Part shown: positions 7,778 to 15,453 of the stretch, one piece after another
How the letters are laid out: every line of letters begins with the position of its first letter
How positions within the stretch are numbered: the stretch's first letter is position 1
NCBI GenBank assembly: GCA_025922795.1
Contig: JAICHC010000003.1
Location: forward strand, 1-18,875
Length of the DNA stretch: 18,875 nucleotides
Source: Candidatus Binatia bacterium
GTDB lineage: Bacteria > Desulfobacterota_B > Binatia > UBA9968
Direction of reading: 5' to 3'
Made by a program: the position numbers and the translations under genes
Notes under the pieces: generated by a model
Told to the model about the DNA's origin: nothing
What the model saw: the letters and a program-made list of their open reading frames with translations, nothing else
The model's database searches: none

Positions 7778-9613
7778 CTAGGATATGTGCACCGGCGCAT
7801 CTAAATAGCGAGCCGCTTCGACCGCGTCGAGCGCCGGCGCAAACAGAAAACCCTGCCCGAGGTCGCAGCCGAGCTCCTTCAGAATGCTTAACTGATCGGT
7901 GCGTTCTATCCCTTCGGCGACGACTTGCATACCCAGGATTTGCGCCATCGCGACGATCGTGCGGACGATCTCAAACGGCCGCTTCCTGCCGCGGTCGTTG
8001 GTGAACTTGAGTCGCAGCCTGCGTACGAACGAACGGTCGATTTTCAAAACGTCGATGGGGAACCGGTGCAGGTAGTTGAGCGATGAAAATCCTTTGCCGA
8101 AATCATCGAGGCAAAGCTTGATATGGCGCTTCTTCAGCAGTGCCAACGTTTCTGCCGCGGAGCGGGTATTCTCGACAATTGCGCTTTCCGTGATTTCGAT
8201 TCGAAGATGCCGAGGATCTAAGCCGGTTTCGCTGAGCACGTCGTCGAGCTCACCGATCAATTTGCCATGGGAGAGCTGTTTGCTGGAGACGTTCAGGCTG
8301 ATGAAAGATTCATCAGCCAACCGATAGTGATTGCGCCAGTCGCGCATCTGTTTGCAAGCTTGGCGAAAAACTCTGCTGCTCAGCGGGACGATGAGTCCGC
8401 TTTCTTCTGCGACAGGAATAAACTGGGTGGGGGAAATCGCGCCTCGGCCATGGTGCTGCCAGCGCGCCAGAGCCTCAAAGCCGGCGATTTTGCCGGTTGC
8501 TAGCGAGACGATGGGCTGGTAGTGGACGTCGATTTGGTTTCGTTCAATCGCCCGTTTCAGGTCGATTTCCAAATTCATCCGTTCCAAGGCCCGGAGGTGC
8601 ATCTTGCGATCGAACATCTCATAACCCGAACGCCGGGCTTTGGCTTGATACATGGCCATATCGGCATCGCGTAGCAAATTCTCAGCCTGTTTTTCGCCCG
8701 ATAGGCTCAATGCGATACCGATGCTCGCGCTGACTGATACTTCGTTATCGTCCAGGGTCAACGGTTCGGCAAGTCGTTTAAGGAGACGTTCGGCGACGCG
8801 TACGGCGTCCTCCGGACCCCGTATCTGTTCGAGTAAGATCGCAAATTCATCACCACCGAGGCGTGCCAGGGTATCTTCCTCGCGCGTGCATTCCAGAAGG
8901 CGCTGGGCCATCTCAATGAGCACTTGATCCCCGGCTAGGTGACCGAGACTGTCGTTGATGACCTTGAATCGATCCAAATCGAGGCAAAGCAGAGCGAACG
9001 GATGATGACCATGCCGTTTGGACACGGTATCGAGGCGAAGCAGGTTATCAAGAAAAAGGGTGCGATTGGGTAGACCTGTCAAGCGGTCGTGAAACGCCGT
9101 GCGTTTGAGCTCCGACTCGATACGCTTGCGCTCGGTGACGTCGACAACGGTCACCAACAATTCTTTTCCGGGCGGCGCATCAATTGGGTCTAAAGTGATC
9201 TCGATCGGGAACTCGGCGCCGTCTTTACGCAAGCCGTAAAACTCGCTGGCGATATTTCCGATCCCAGGGTTCGGACTGGCAAAAAATTTCTTGCGCTGTG
9301 CGGCATGGCGTAAACGGAACCTTTCGGGCAGCAACAGGTCAATGGACCCGCCCAGGAGCTCATTTCGTTGGTACTGAAACTGTTGTTTGATCTGCGCATT
9401 CACCACTCTGATCGTGCCGTTTTGATCGATGATCAGTATCCCATGGGGCGCTGCTTCTATGGCGACTTGAAGCTGCGCTTGCGCGGCTGCGCGGTCGTTG
9501 GTGACCGCTTGCAAAGCATTGCTCAACCTGGCGATTTCAGCCATTGCTTGGCGCACCTGGATTTCTAGTTCATCGTGCGCCCGCTGGCGAGCGCCGCCGA
9601 TCTCCATATCCAC
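7778..9613 (-). CDS. PAS-GGDEF-EAL cyclic-di-GMP turnover protein
   Basis: This 611-aa protein both could make and could degrade cyclic di-GMP. A helical N-terminus (about 10-50, likely coiled coil) leads to a PAS sensor (about 50-160, with the DGAEFPIEI block). The diguanylate cyclase domain has an intact GGDEF at 253-257 and the inhibitory product site RxxD (244-247) exactly five residues before it. The phosphodiesterase domain has E380 of EAL, N441, E473, DDFG (503-506), K524, E567 and Q587, so all usual metal and catalytic residues are present. No signal peptide or membrane helix is visible, so it is a cytosolic sensor. The start is GTG 9613 or ATG 9607; neither has a strong ribosome-binding site. 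It looks independent of the neighbouring catabolic genes but could respond to them through the PAS domain. Confidence 0.93.
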   Translation of the reverse strand: MDMEIGGARQRAHDELEIQVRQAMAEIARLSNALQAVTNDRAAAQAQLQVAIEAAPHGILIIDQNGTIRVVNAQIKQQFQYQRNELLGGSIDLLLPERFRLRHAAQRKKFFASPNPGIGNIASEFYGLRKDGAEFPIEITLDPIDAPPGKELLVTVVDVTERKRIESELKRTAFHDRLTGLPNRTLFLDNLLRLDTVSKRHGHHPFALLCLDLDRFKVINDSLGHLAGDQVLIEMAQRLLECTREEDTLARLGGDEFAILLEQIRGPEDAVRVAERLLKRLAEPLTLDDNEVSVSASIGIALSLSGEKQAENLLRDADMAMYQAKARRSGYEMFDRKMHLRALERMNLEIDLKRAIERNQIDVHYQPIVSLATGKIAGFEALARWQHHGRGAISPTQFIPVAEESGLIVPLSSRVFRQACKQMRDWRNHYRLADESFISLNVSSKQLSHGKLIGELDDVLSETGLDPRHLRIEITESAIVENTRSAAETLALLKKRHIKLCLDDFGKGFSSLNYLHRFPIDVLKIDRSFVRRLRLKFTNDRGRKRPFEIVRTIVAMAQILGMQVVAEGIERTDQLSILKELGCDLGQGFLFAPALDAVEAARYLDAPVHIS

Positions 9614-10023
9614 CGTTAATTCCCCCGGAACATGGCTCTCACTGGCCGCTGAAAGAGAAGTCTAGGGTGGGGCTCAATGCCTCGGTACAATTCACACCTG
9701 TCCTGTAGTGCCGGAGTCATGGAATTGCCAATGACCCTAATACTCCTGTACTCCAACAACCCATTTCATCTCCTCGTCGGCAGCCCGCAAATCAAAGTTT
9801 TTCAGCATCCGTAGGAACACTGGTCAATTTTGTTCTCCGAAGGAAGCCGCTTGTGGATCTCGCCGGAGAACGTTTGGAGCGATTCATGAATTCCAGGGAT
9901 ATCTTGGGATCGTGTGTCAAGCGGATTGGATTGTGACCACGATACCCTACGAGTAACCAATCCAAAGTAGCAACCGAGGTGCCAGATAAAGATGGTTGGG
10001 CACTCGGTGTATTCACCCAAAAA
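9614..10023. other. 410-base gap without a recognised gene
   Basis: This lies between the upstream end of the GGDEF-EAL gene and the terminator of the Mo-hydroxylase operon. A seven-base inverted repeat (GGATTGG 9923-9929, CCAATCC 9957-9963) could form a small structured element. Open minus-strand frames here have no recognisable protein features. The promoter of the GGDEF-EAL gene should lie here, but I could not place it. Confidence 0.4.
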
Positions 10024-10051
10024 AAAGGGCTGCGTAACCACGCAGCCCTTT
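10019..10051 (-). terminator. Rho-independent terminator of the Mo-hydroxylase operon
   Basis: AAAGGGCTGCGT (10024-10035) and ACGCAGCCCTTT (10040-10051) form a perfect 12-bp stem with an AACC loop. Read on the minus strand the stem is followed by eight Ts (10026-10019). It begins 25 bases after the stop of the large-subunit gene, the expected end of that transcript. Confidence 0.95.
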
Positions 10052-10076
10052 GGCAAGCACGATTTTTTCGGCTGAG

Positions 10077-12392
10077 CTAATTTTTTCCTTCCGCCCGGCG
10101 GATCGCTTGCCACAGTTTTGGCGCCGTATAAGGCATGTCGATGTGATCGATACCGAGCGGCGCAAGCGCGTCCATCAGAGCGTTGGCCACCGACGGTGGC
10201 GCACCGTTGGTGCCGCATTCACCGACGCCTTTCACGCCGAGCGGATTGAAAGGATTGGGTGTTATCGTTTCACCCAAGACCATCGGCGGCATGTCTCCGG
10301 CGCGCATGATGGCGTAATTCATAAGCGTGCCGGTTTGCACCTGGCCGTCCTCTCCGTAAAGCATTTGTTCACGGGTCGCTTCGCCCAAGCCCTGGGCCAC
10401 GCCTCCGTGAATTTGCCCCTCGACGATCATCGGATTGATGACCACACCGCAGTCGTCAACCAGCACCAGCTTCTCGATCGTCAGCTTGCCGGTGTCGCGG
10501 TCGACGCTGACCAGAGCGACGTGAGTACCGAATCCCCAGGCTTCGCGTTTGGGATCGAAGAAAGCGGTTTCTTGCAAACCGATTTCCATTCCCTTCGGCA
10601 GTCGTCCGCTGTAGGCAGCCGTCGCGATCTGGCGCCAACTGATTTTCCGGTCGGGAACTCCCTTCACGGCGAAACCGCCATCGGTCTGCATCATGTCTTC
10701 CGGCGCGGCTTCGACGAGATAGGCGGCGATTCGTTTGCCTTTTTCAATCACTCGCTCGGCCGCGACGGCAAGCGCGCCGCCGCCGACCACAGCGCTGCGG
10801 CTGCCGAACGTGCCCGTGCCTTGTGGGCTCACGTGGGTGTCGCCGTGGAGAATGGTCACGTGGTCCATCGTCGTCTTCATCAATTCGGCGGCGATTTGCG
10901 CCCACGAGGTTTCATGTCCCTGGCCATGGGAGCTCGAGCCGGTCATTACGGTGATTTCACCCGTGCGCTCGACGCGCACGGTGCCGCTCTCGAACCCCGC
11001 GCCGCCGCTTGGTTCAACGAAGGTTGAAAAGCCGACGCCGACCAGTTCGCCGCGCTTGCGGCGCTCGTCGCGCTCGCGCAGCATTTTTTCATAGTCGGAC
11101 ATTTTGAGGGCTTCGCGCAGCGGCTTTTCAAAATCGCCCGAATCGTACTCGACTCCGGTACCGGTCGTGTACGGGAACTGCTCCGGTTGAATGAAATTCT
11201 TTCGGCGAAGTTCCAAACGATCCATGTTGAGAACTGCGGCGGCCTTGTCGAGCAGCCGCTCGATGTTCAACACCGATTCAGGCCGGCCGGCGCCGCGATA
11301 CGGACCGGTCGGACAGGTGTTGGTGAACACTGCGATGATCTCGACGCGGCAGTCTTGGATCTGATAGCTGCCGCAAGCCATGCCGAGCATGCGCTGCGGC
11401 GGCCCGGCCGTGCTCGAGTGCAGATACGCGCCCAGGTTGGCGATCACTTTGACCTTCAAGCCGAGAATTCTGCCGTCTCTTCTGAGCGCCATCTCGGAGG
11501 TCATCGCCTGGTCGCGGCCCTGGATGGTCGTGATGAAGTCTTCGCTACGCGTCGCGACCCACTTGATCGGTTTGCGCATCTTAAGAGCGAGATAGCAGGT
11601 GAGGACATCTTCGCGGTAAACCGGTCCTTTGCTGCCGAACCCGCCGCCCACATCCGGCGCGATCAGATGTATCCTATTTTCGGGAAAGCCGAGCACGTTC
11701 GCGATTTCGGCGCGGGCCCGATGGGGTCCCTGAGTGGAAAGCCAGACGGTCAAAGCTTTGCCGAACGGATCGGGATTGGCGAGGACGCCGCGCGGTTCCA
11801 TGGCCAAGGCGACTTGGCGTGGGCTCGCGATGTGCATGGAGAATACATGATCGGCCGCGGCAAAAGCTTTATCGACGTCGCCGCCGTTTTTTGTCAGCGT
11901 ATAACAAATGTTGCTGTCGATCTCTTCACGCGCAAGCGGCGCTCCCGGTTTGATGGCCTCTTCGGCCTTCGACACCGACGGTAATGCTTGATACTCGACT
12001 TCGATGGCATTGGCGGCGTCCTGCGCCTGGGCGCGCGTGCGCGCAACCACCGCGGCGACCGGCACTCCGGCGCAGTGCACGGCTCCGCGCGCCAGGATCG
12101 GATGCGGCGGAATCTTCATGTTCGGCAACATTTGCGACGACGTGAGATTTAATTTTTCGCTGAGGTCGTTGCCTGTCACCACGGCTTCAACGCCGGGCAT
12201 GGATTTGGCCTTGCTAAAATCGATCGACAGAATCTTCGCATGTGGGTAGGGGCTGCGCTGGAAGGCGAGATAGAGCATGCCCGGCAGATTAATGTCGTCA
12301 ACGTAGCAACCCCTGCCTGTAATCAGCGGCGGGTCTTCGACTCGTTTGATGGATGCTCCGATGAGGCCGTTGGCTGAATATTCGTTTGTCAT
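10077..12392 (-). CDS. Molybdenum hydroxylase large subunit (xanthine dehydrogenase/CoxL family, form II type)
   Basis: This catalytic subunit binds the molybdopterin cytosine dinucleotide type cofactor and hydroxylates a C-H, usually on an N-heterocycle, aldehyde or aromatic acid, with water as oxygen source. The 771-aa length is normal. Visible signatures are GRGCYVDDI (26-34), TQGPH (220-224), the cofactor loop DVGGGFGSKG (247-256), PYRGAGR (364-370) and GVKGVGECG, with the catalytic glutamate at residue 725. The PYRGAGR loop is of the AYRGAGR form, not the AYxCSFR loop of true CO dehydrogenase, so CO oxidation is unlikely. It is the last gene of a three-gene minus-strand operon, 94 bases after the FAD subunit, and ends at a strong terminator. 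The substrate is unknown. Confidence 0.93.
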   Translation of the reverse strand: MTNEYSANGLIGASIKRVEDPPLITGRGCYVDDINLPGMLYLAFQRSPYPHAKILSIDFSKAKSMPGVEAVVTGNDLSEKLNLTSSQMLPNMKIPPHPILARGAVHCAGVPVAAVVARTRAQAQDAANAIEVEYQALPSVSKAEEAIKPGAPLAREEIDSNICYTLTKNGGDVDKAFAAADHVFSMHIASPRQVALAMEPRGVLANPDPFGKALTVWLSTQGPHRARAEIANVLGFPENRIHLIAPDVGGGFGSKGPVYREDVLTCYLALKMRKPIKWVATRSEDFITTIQGRDQAMTSEMALRRDGRILGLKVKVIANLGAYLHSSTAGPPQRMLGMACGSYQIQDCRVEIIAVFTNTCPTGPYRGAGRPESVLNIERLLDKAAAVLNMDRLELRRKNFIQPEQFPYTTGTGVEYDSGDFEKPLREALKMSDYEKMLRERDERRKRGELVGVGFSTFVEPSGGAGFESGTVRVERTGEITVMTGSSSHGQGHETSWAQIAAELMKTTMDHVTILHGDTHVSPQGTGTFGSRSAVVGGGALAVAAERVIEKGKRIAAYLVEAAPEDMMQTDGGFAVKGVPDRKISWRQIATAAYSGRLPKGMEIGLQETAFFDPKREAWGFGTHVALVSVDRDTGKLTIEKLVLVDDCGVVINPMIVEGQIHGGVAQGLGEATREQMLYGEDGQVQTGTLMNYAIMRAGDMPPMVLGETITPNPFNPLGVKGVGECGTNGAPPSVANALMDALAPLGIDHIDMPYTAPKLWQAIRRAEGKN

Positions 12393-12409
12393 GGGCTACA
12401 CCTTTAAAA

Positions 12410-12471
12410 TCGTGATCGTCTTCATACTCGTGGACGAGATTTCATTTTTTCGACGCCAGTCGCGATCACGA
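12410..12471. repeat. Inverted repeat between the FAD- and Mo-subunit genes
   Basis: TCGTGATCG (12410-12418) and CGATCACGA (12463-12471) are perfect nine-base arms enclosing a second small hairpin, CTCGT-GG-ACGAG (12428-12439). In the minus-strand mRNA this could fold just upstream of the large-subunit start codon, between two genes expected to be co-transcribed. Confidence 0.5.
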
Positions 12472-12486
12472 GCACGGTTTCTAGTT

Positions 12487-13350
12487 TCACGCTCTTGCGA
12501 TCGCCGCTTCAATCGCTTTGCGCGCGTAAATCGTCGCCACGTGGCGCTTGTAGTCCGCGCTGGCGTAGGCATCGTCGTCCGGATCGGATCCATCGGCCGC
12601 CTTGGCCGCCGCCGCGGCGATTAACTGCGGCGTGAGCGGTTTGCCTTGCAACTCGATCTCGGTCGCACTGGCGCGGACGGGGCCGCTGCCGAGGCCCCCG
12701 ATGGCGATGCGCGCCGCAGCGCAGGTGCCCGATGCTTGACGGGATATCAGCACGCCGGCGCTGACGACCACGTAGCCCGACGCCGGATGCGGCAGTTTCG
12801 CGTACGCCGTGCCAGTTCCATTTGCGGGGATTGGCACCCGAATTTCTGTCAGGATTTCATTCGCGGTCATCGCCGTGGTGAAAAAATCGATAAAGAAGTC
12901 ATCCGCGCCGAGCACGCGGCGGCCGTTTGAGGACTGGGCGACGAACGATGCATTGAGTGCGGTTAAAATGACCGGCAGGTCGGCTGCCGGATCGGCGTGA
13001 GCCACGCTGCCGCCGATCGTGCCGCGATTGCGCACTTGCATGTCGCCGATGACGGAGGCGGCGTCCGCTAAACCGGGCATATGTTTGCGCACCAGATCCG
13101 ACGCGGCGACATCGGCATGAACGGTGAGCGCGCCGATAATAAGATGGCCGTCGTCCACGCGGATACCGCTGAGTCCGCGCACGGTGCCAAGGTCGATGAG
13201 CATGCGCGGCGACGCTAAACGCAATTTCATCGCTGGAATCAAACTATGGCCGCCGGCGAGCAGTTTTCCTTCCTCGCCGTGTTTGGCCACGAGCTGCAAG
13301 GCTTCTTCGACCGACCGCGCCGCGATATAGCCGAAACTAGCAGGAAACAT
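12487..13350 (-). CDS. Molybdenum hydroxylase FAD-binding subunit (CoxM/XdhB-like)
   Basis: This medium subunit carries FAD and passes electrons from the 2Fe-2S centres to an acceptor. ATG 13350 is preferred over GTG 13356 because GAGG (13356-13359) lies five bases upstream, giving 287 aa, normal for the family. The two flavin signatures are AGGHSLIPAMKLRL (32-45) and TIGGSVAHADPAADLP (111-126), followed by FFTTAMTANEILTEI, which is typical of the middle domain. The C-terminal CO_deh_flav_C-like segment contains RIAIGGLGSGPVRA. It sits between the small-subunit gene upstream and the large-subunit gene downstream on the same strand. The gap before it carries a short GGAGTGA tandem repeat. Confidence 0.93.
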   Translation of the reverse strand: MFPASFGYIAARSVEEALQLVAKHGEEGKLLAGGHSLIPAMKLRLASPRMLIDLGTVRGLSGIRVDDGHLIIGALTVHADVAASDLVRKHMPGLADAASVIGDMQVRNRGTIGGSVAHADPAADLPVILTALNASFVAQSSNGRRVLGADDFFIDFFTTAMTANEILTEIRVPIPANGTGTAYAKLPHPASGYVVVSAGVLISRQASGTCAAARIAIGGLGSGPVRASATEIELQGKPLTPQLIAAAAAKAADGSDPDDDAYASADYKRHVATIYARKAIEAAIARA

Positions 13351-13370
13351 GAGCACCTCGATTCTGTGTA

Positions 13371-13400
13371 AGGAGTGAGGAGTGAGGAGTAAGGGGTGAG
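13371..13400. repeat. GGAGTGA-type short tandem repeat
   Basis: About four degenerate copies of a seven-base unit (AGGAGTG, AGGAGTG, AGGAGTA, AGGGGTG) lie between the small- and FAD-subunit genes of the Mo hydroxylase. Similar GGAGTGAGG runs are known as intergenic repeats in other genomes. Confidence 0.65.
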
Positions 13401-13438
13401 CCAGGAGAAATGTCTAAGGCTGATTTTGTCGCCATGGT

Positions 13439-13933
13439 TTAACTCTTCCTCATCTTTTCGGACGCCCACTTGATGGATTCAACGATGTTAACGTAACCGG
13501 TGCAGCGGCACAGATTTCCCTCGAGCGCGTGTTTGATCTCATCGTCGCTCGGGTTGGGCTGGCTCTCCAACAAATGCACCGCAGTCATGATCATTCCCGG
13601 CGTGCAGTAACCGCATTGAAGGCCATGCTTCTCATGAAAGCCTTGCTGCACCGGATGGAAATGATCGCCGTTTGCCAGTCCTTCGATCGTTCTGACTTGA
13701 GCACCATTGGCCTGTACGGCGAGAACGGTGCAGGACTTCACGGCGCGGCCGTTGAGGTGCACCGTGCAGGCACCGCACTGGCTGGTGTCGCAGCCGACAT
13801 GGGTTCCGGTGAGCCCCAGGCTATCGCGTAGAAAAAAAACCAGGAGTGTGCGCGGTTCGACGACGGCGTCGTGCTTTACGCCATTGACGGTCACACTGAT
13901 CGGCACTGCCGCGTATTCGGCCTCAGCAGTCAT
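13439..13933 (-). CDS. Molybdenum hydroxylase 2Fe-2S subunit (CoxS-like)
   Basis: This small subunit relays electrons from the Mo centre to FAD through two 2Fe-2S clusters. The frame is open further upstream to 14029, but the ATG at 13933 fits best: it has GGAGG ten bases before it and gives 164 aa, the normal family length, starting just before the first beta strand (ISVTVNG). The N-terminal plant-ferredoxin-type cluster uses C48, C53, C56 and C68. The C-terminal helical cluster uses C107, C110, C142 and C144 (QCGYCTPGM and CRC). All eight cysteines are present, so both clusters should form. It is the first gene of the operon, divergent from the Rieske oxygenase genes, with about 236 bases between the starts. 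Confidence 0.95.
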   Translation of the reverse strand: MTAEAEYAAVPISVTVNGVKHDAVVEPRTLLVFFLRDSLGLTGTHVGCDTSQCGACTVHLNGRAVKSCTVLAVQANGAQVRTIEGLANGDHFHPVQQGFHEKHGLQCGYCTPGMIMTAVHLLESQPNPSDDEIKHALEGNLCRCTGYVNIVESIKWASEKMRKS

Positions 13934-14026
13934 ACTTAACAATCCTCCGCTCGTATTGCTTGAATTGATCTCGGGCGAGAATATCGCGAGACCGTTCGTC
14001 CCCGAATCCACGTCGATATCGGGAGA

Positions 14027-14056
14027 CACTAATGGGCTTCTTACACCTGATTAGTG
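14027..14056. promoter_or_regulatory. Inverted repeat in the divergent intergenic region
   Basis: CACTAAT (14027-14033) and ATTAGTG (14050-14056) form a seven-base inverted repeat with 16-base spacing, about midway between the divergent Mo-hydroxylase and Rieske-oxygenase genes. Its form suits a dimeric regulator's operator, for example LysR or GntR type, though no regulator gene is in the window. Confidence 0.4.
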
Positions 14057-14062
14057 GCGGTC

Positions 14063-14107
14063 TCAAGACTTGGCGCGAGGGCATGCTTAAAATCAATCAT
14101 GTCTTGA
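14063..14107. promoter_or_regulatory. Second inverted repeat overlapping a -35 element
   Basis: TCAAGAC (14063-14069) and GTCTTGA (14101-14107) form a seven-base inverted repeat. The right arm overlaps the TTGACA -35 hexamer of the predicted Rieske-oxygenase promoter, a position where a bound repressor or activator would act. Confidence 0.4.
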
Positions 14108-14132
14108 CACCCCGAGGTGGTCTCGGTAACAC
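14104..14132 (+). promoter_or_regulatory. Predicted sigma-70 promoter of the Rieske oxygenase genes
   Basis: A consensus TTGACA (14104-14109), a 17-base spacer and TAACAC (14127-14132) fit a sigma-70 promoter with a weak -10. The spacer contains a perfect inverted repeat CCGAG-GTGGT-CTCGG (14112-14126), suggesting an operator between the two hexamers. The predicted leader is about 30 bases. Confidence 0.5.
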
Positions 14133-14169
14133 CGTCGAAGAGCTCCCCGGACTCGAGGAGGAGTAGAAT

Positions 14170-15453
14170 ATGGACATCAAGGCTCTAGTCGACCCCGAAG
14201 GGGGTCTCCTGGACCGGCGCATCTTCGCCGATCGCGAGATTTACGAGCTCGAGCGCGAGCGCGTTTTCGCGCGCTGCTGGCTCTACCTCGGCCACGAGTG
14301 CGAGATTCCCCGGCCCGGTGATTTTGTCACGCGCTACATGGGCGAAGAGCCGGTGATTCTCTGCCGCGATCTGAATGGCAGGCTGCGCGCTCATTTGAAT
14401 ATATGCCGCCACCGCGGCAATCGCGTGTGCCGCGCTGATCGGGGCAACACCAAGCTCTTTACCTGCTCCTATCACGGCTGGGCGTATACCAGCGACGGCA
14501 AGCTGGCGCTTGTACCCATGCTCGATGCCTTTGATGGCATGGACAGGGAAAAGTGGGGTTTAATTCCTGTGGCGCAGATCGACAGCTACAAGGGATTAGT
14601 TTTTGCGACTTTCGATCCCCAAGCGCCTCCGTTGCGCGAATACTTGGGTGACATGGCCTGGTATCTCGATATTCTGCTTGACCGGCGCGAAGGGGGCACC
14701 GAAGTGAGCGGTCCGCATCGCTGGGTGCTCGAGGCCAACTGGAAAACCGCGGCGGAAAACTTCGGCGGCGACGGTTACCATATTACTTCCACGCATGGTT
14801 CGGCGCGTGAACTCGGCGTCGATACCACCACGAGCCAGACGAGACAATGGAACAAAGGCTGCCAGATCGCCTGCGCTAACGGCCATATTCTGGTCTCCTG
14901 GATCACCCCGCCCGATGGCGGCCCGTGGTTTGCCCAACCGGACGATCAATTGGTGGATTACATGAAGGAGCACGCGGGGGAGATCGAAGCTCGGCTCGGC
15001 GCGGTGCGCGCGCGGCAAATCTCGCCTTCCGCCGGCACGGTGTTCCCGAATCTTTCGGTTCATTGGCTCACGCGCACGATTCGCGTTTGGCAGCCGCGCG
15101 GTCCCGACAGAATTGAGATCTGGAGCTGGGCGATTGTCGACCAGGCGGCCTCGCCGAAGATCAAAGACGTCATGCGCTTCGTATCGCAATATCGTTTTAG
15201 CCCGACCGGCGTGTTCGAGCAGGACGACATGGATAATTGGATACAAGTGACCGGCGCGGCAAAGAGTCTGATCGGCCGCCGCCATCCCGCCAACTATCAG
15301 ATGCGCGGCAATGAGTCCCCGGTCGACGTCGACTTACCCGGTCAGGTGAAGAGCCGCTTTAGCGACAACAATCAATTGAGCATGTACATGCACTGGGCAG
15401 AGATGCTCCAAGGTAAAAGCTGGAGCGAAATCATGGGCCGCCGACATGGATAG
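14170..15453 (+). CDS. Rieske non-haem iron ring-hydroxylating oxygenase, alpha subunit
   Basis: This is the catalytic subunit of an aromatic ring hydroxylase (427 aa, usual size 420-460). The Rieske 2Fe-2S domain has CRH (79-81) and CSYH (99-102). The catalytic domain has the mononuclear iron motif DGYHITSTH, with D201, H204 and H209, and a third ligand expected in QDDMDNW (351-357). Overall it resembles the alpha3-beta3 group of benzoate, biphenyl, naphthalene and salicylate oxygenases. ATG 14170 has a strong GAGGAGGAG (14155-14163). Its stop overlaps the beta-subunit start by eight bases. No ferredoxin or reductase gene lies in the window, so electrons must come from proteins encoded elsewhere. 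A GACCCC-GAAG-GGGGTC hairpin (14191-14206) sits in the first codons. The substrate is unknown. Confidence 0.95.
   Translation: MDIKALVDPEGGLLDRRIFADREIYELERERVFARCWLYLGHECEIPRPGDFVTRYMGEEPVILCRDLNGRLRAHLNICRHRGNRVCRADRGNTKLFTCSYHGWAYTSDGKLALVPMLDAFDGMDREKWGLIPVAQIDSYKGLVFATFDPQAPPLREYLGDMAWYLDILLDRREGGTEVSGPHRWVLEANWKTAAENFGGDGYHITSTHGSARELGVDTTTSQTRQWNKGCQIACANGHILVSWITPPDGGPWFAQPDDQLVDYMKEHAGEIEARLGAVRARQISPSAGTVFPNLSVHWLTRTIRVWQPRGPDRIEIWSWAIVDQAASPKIKDVMRFVSQYRFSPTGVFEQDDMDNWIQVTGAAKSLIGRRHPANYQMRGNESPVDVDLPGQVKSRFSDNNQLSMYMHWAEMLQGKSWSEIMGRRHG

Noticed and set aside
9792..10218. Minus-strand frames of 74 and 138 aa in the gap beside the terminator
   Set aside because: One runs through the large-subunit gene and the terminator; neither has a recognisable motif or start signal.
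10050..11984. Long plus-strand open frames opposite the Mo-hydroxylase large subunit
   Set aside because: They are antisense to a fully conserved gene, and one starts within the terminator region. No family features.
10077..12392. Aerobic carbon monoxide dehydrogenase
   Set aside because: The catalytic loop is PYRGAGR, lacking the copper-ligand cysteine of the AYxCSFR loop of true CO dehydrogenase.
13371..13400. CRISPR-like repeat array
   Set aside because: The units are only seven bases and contiguous, with no spacers and no cas genes.
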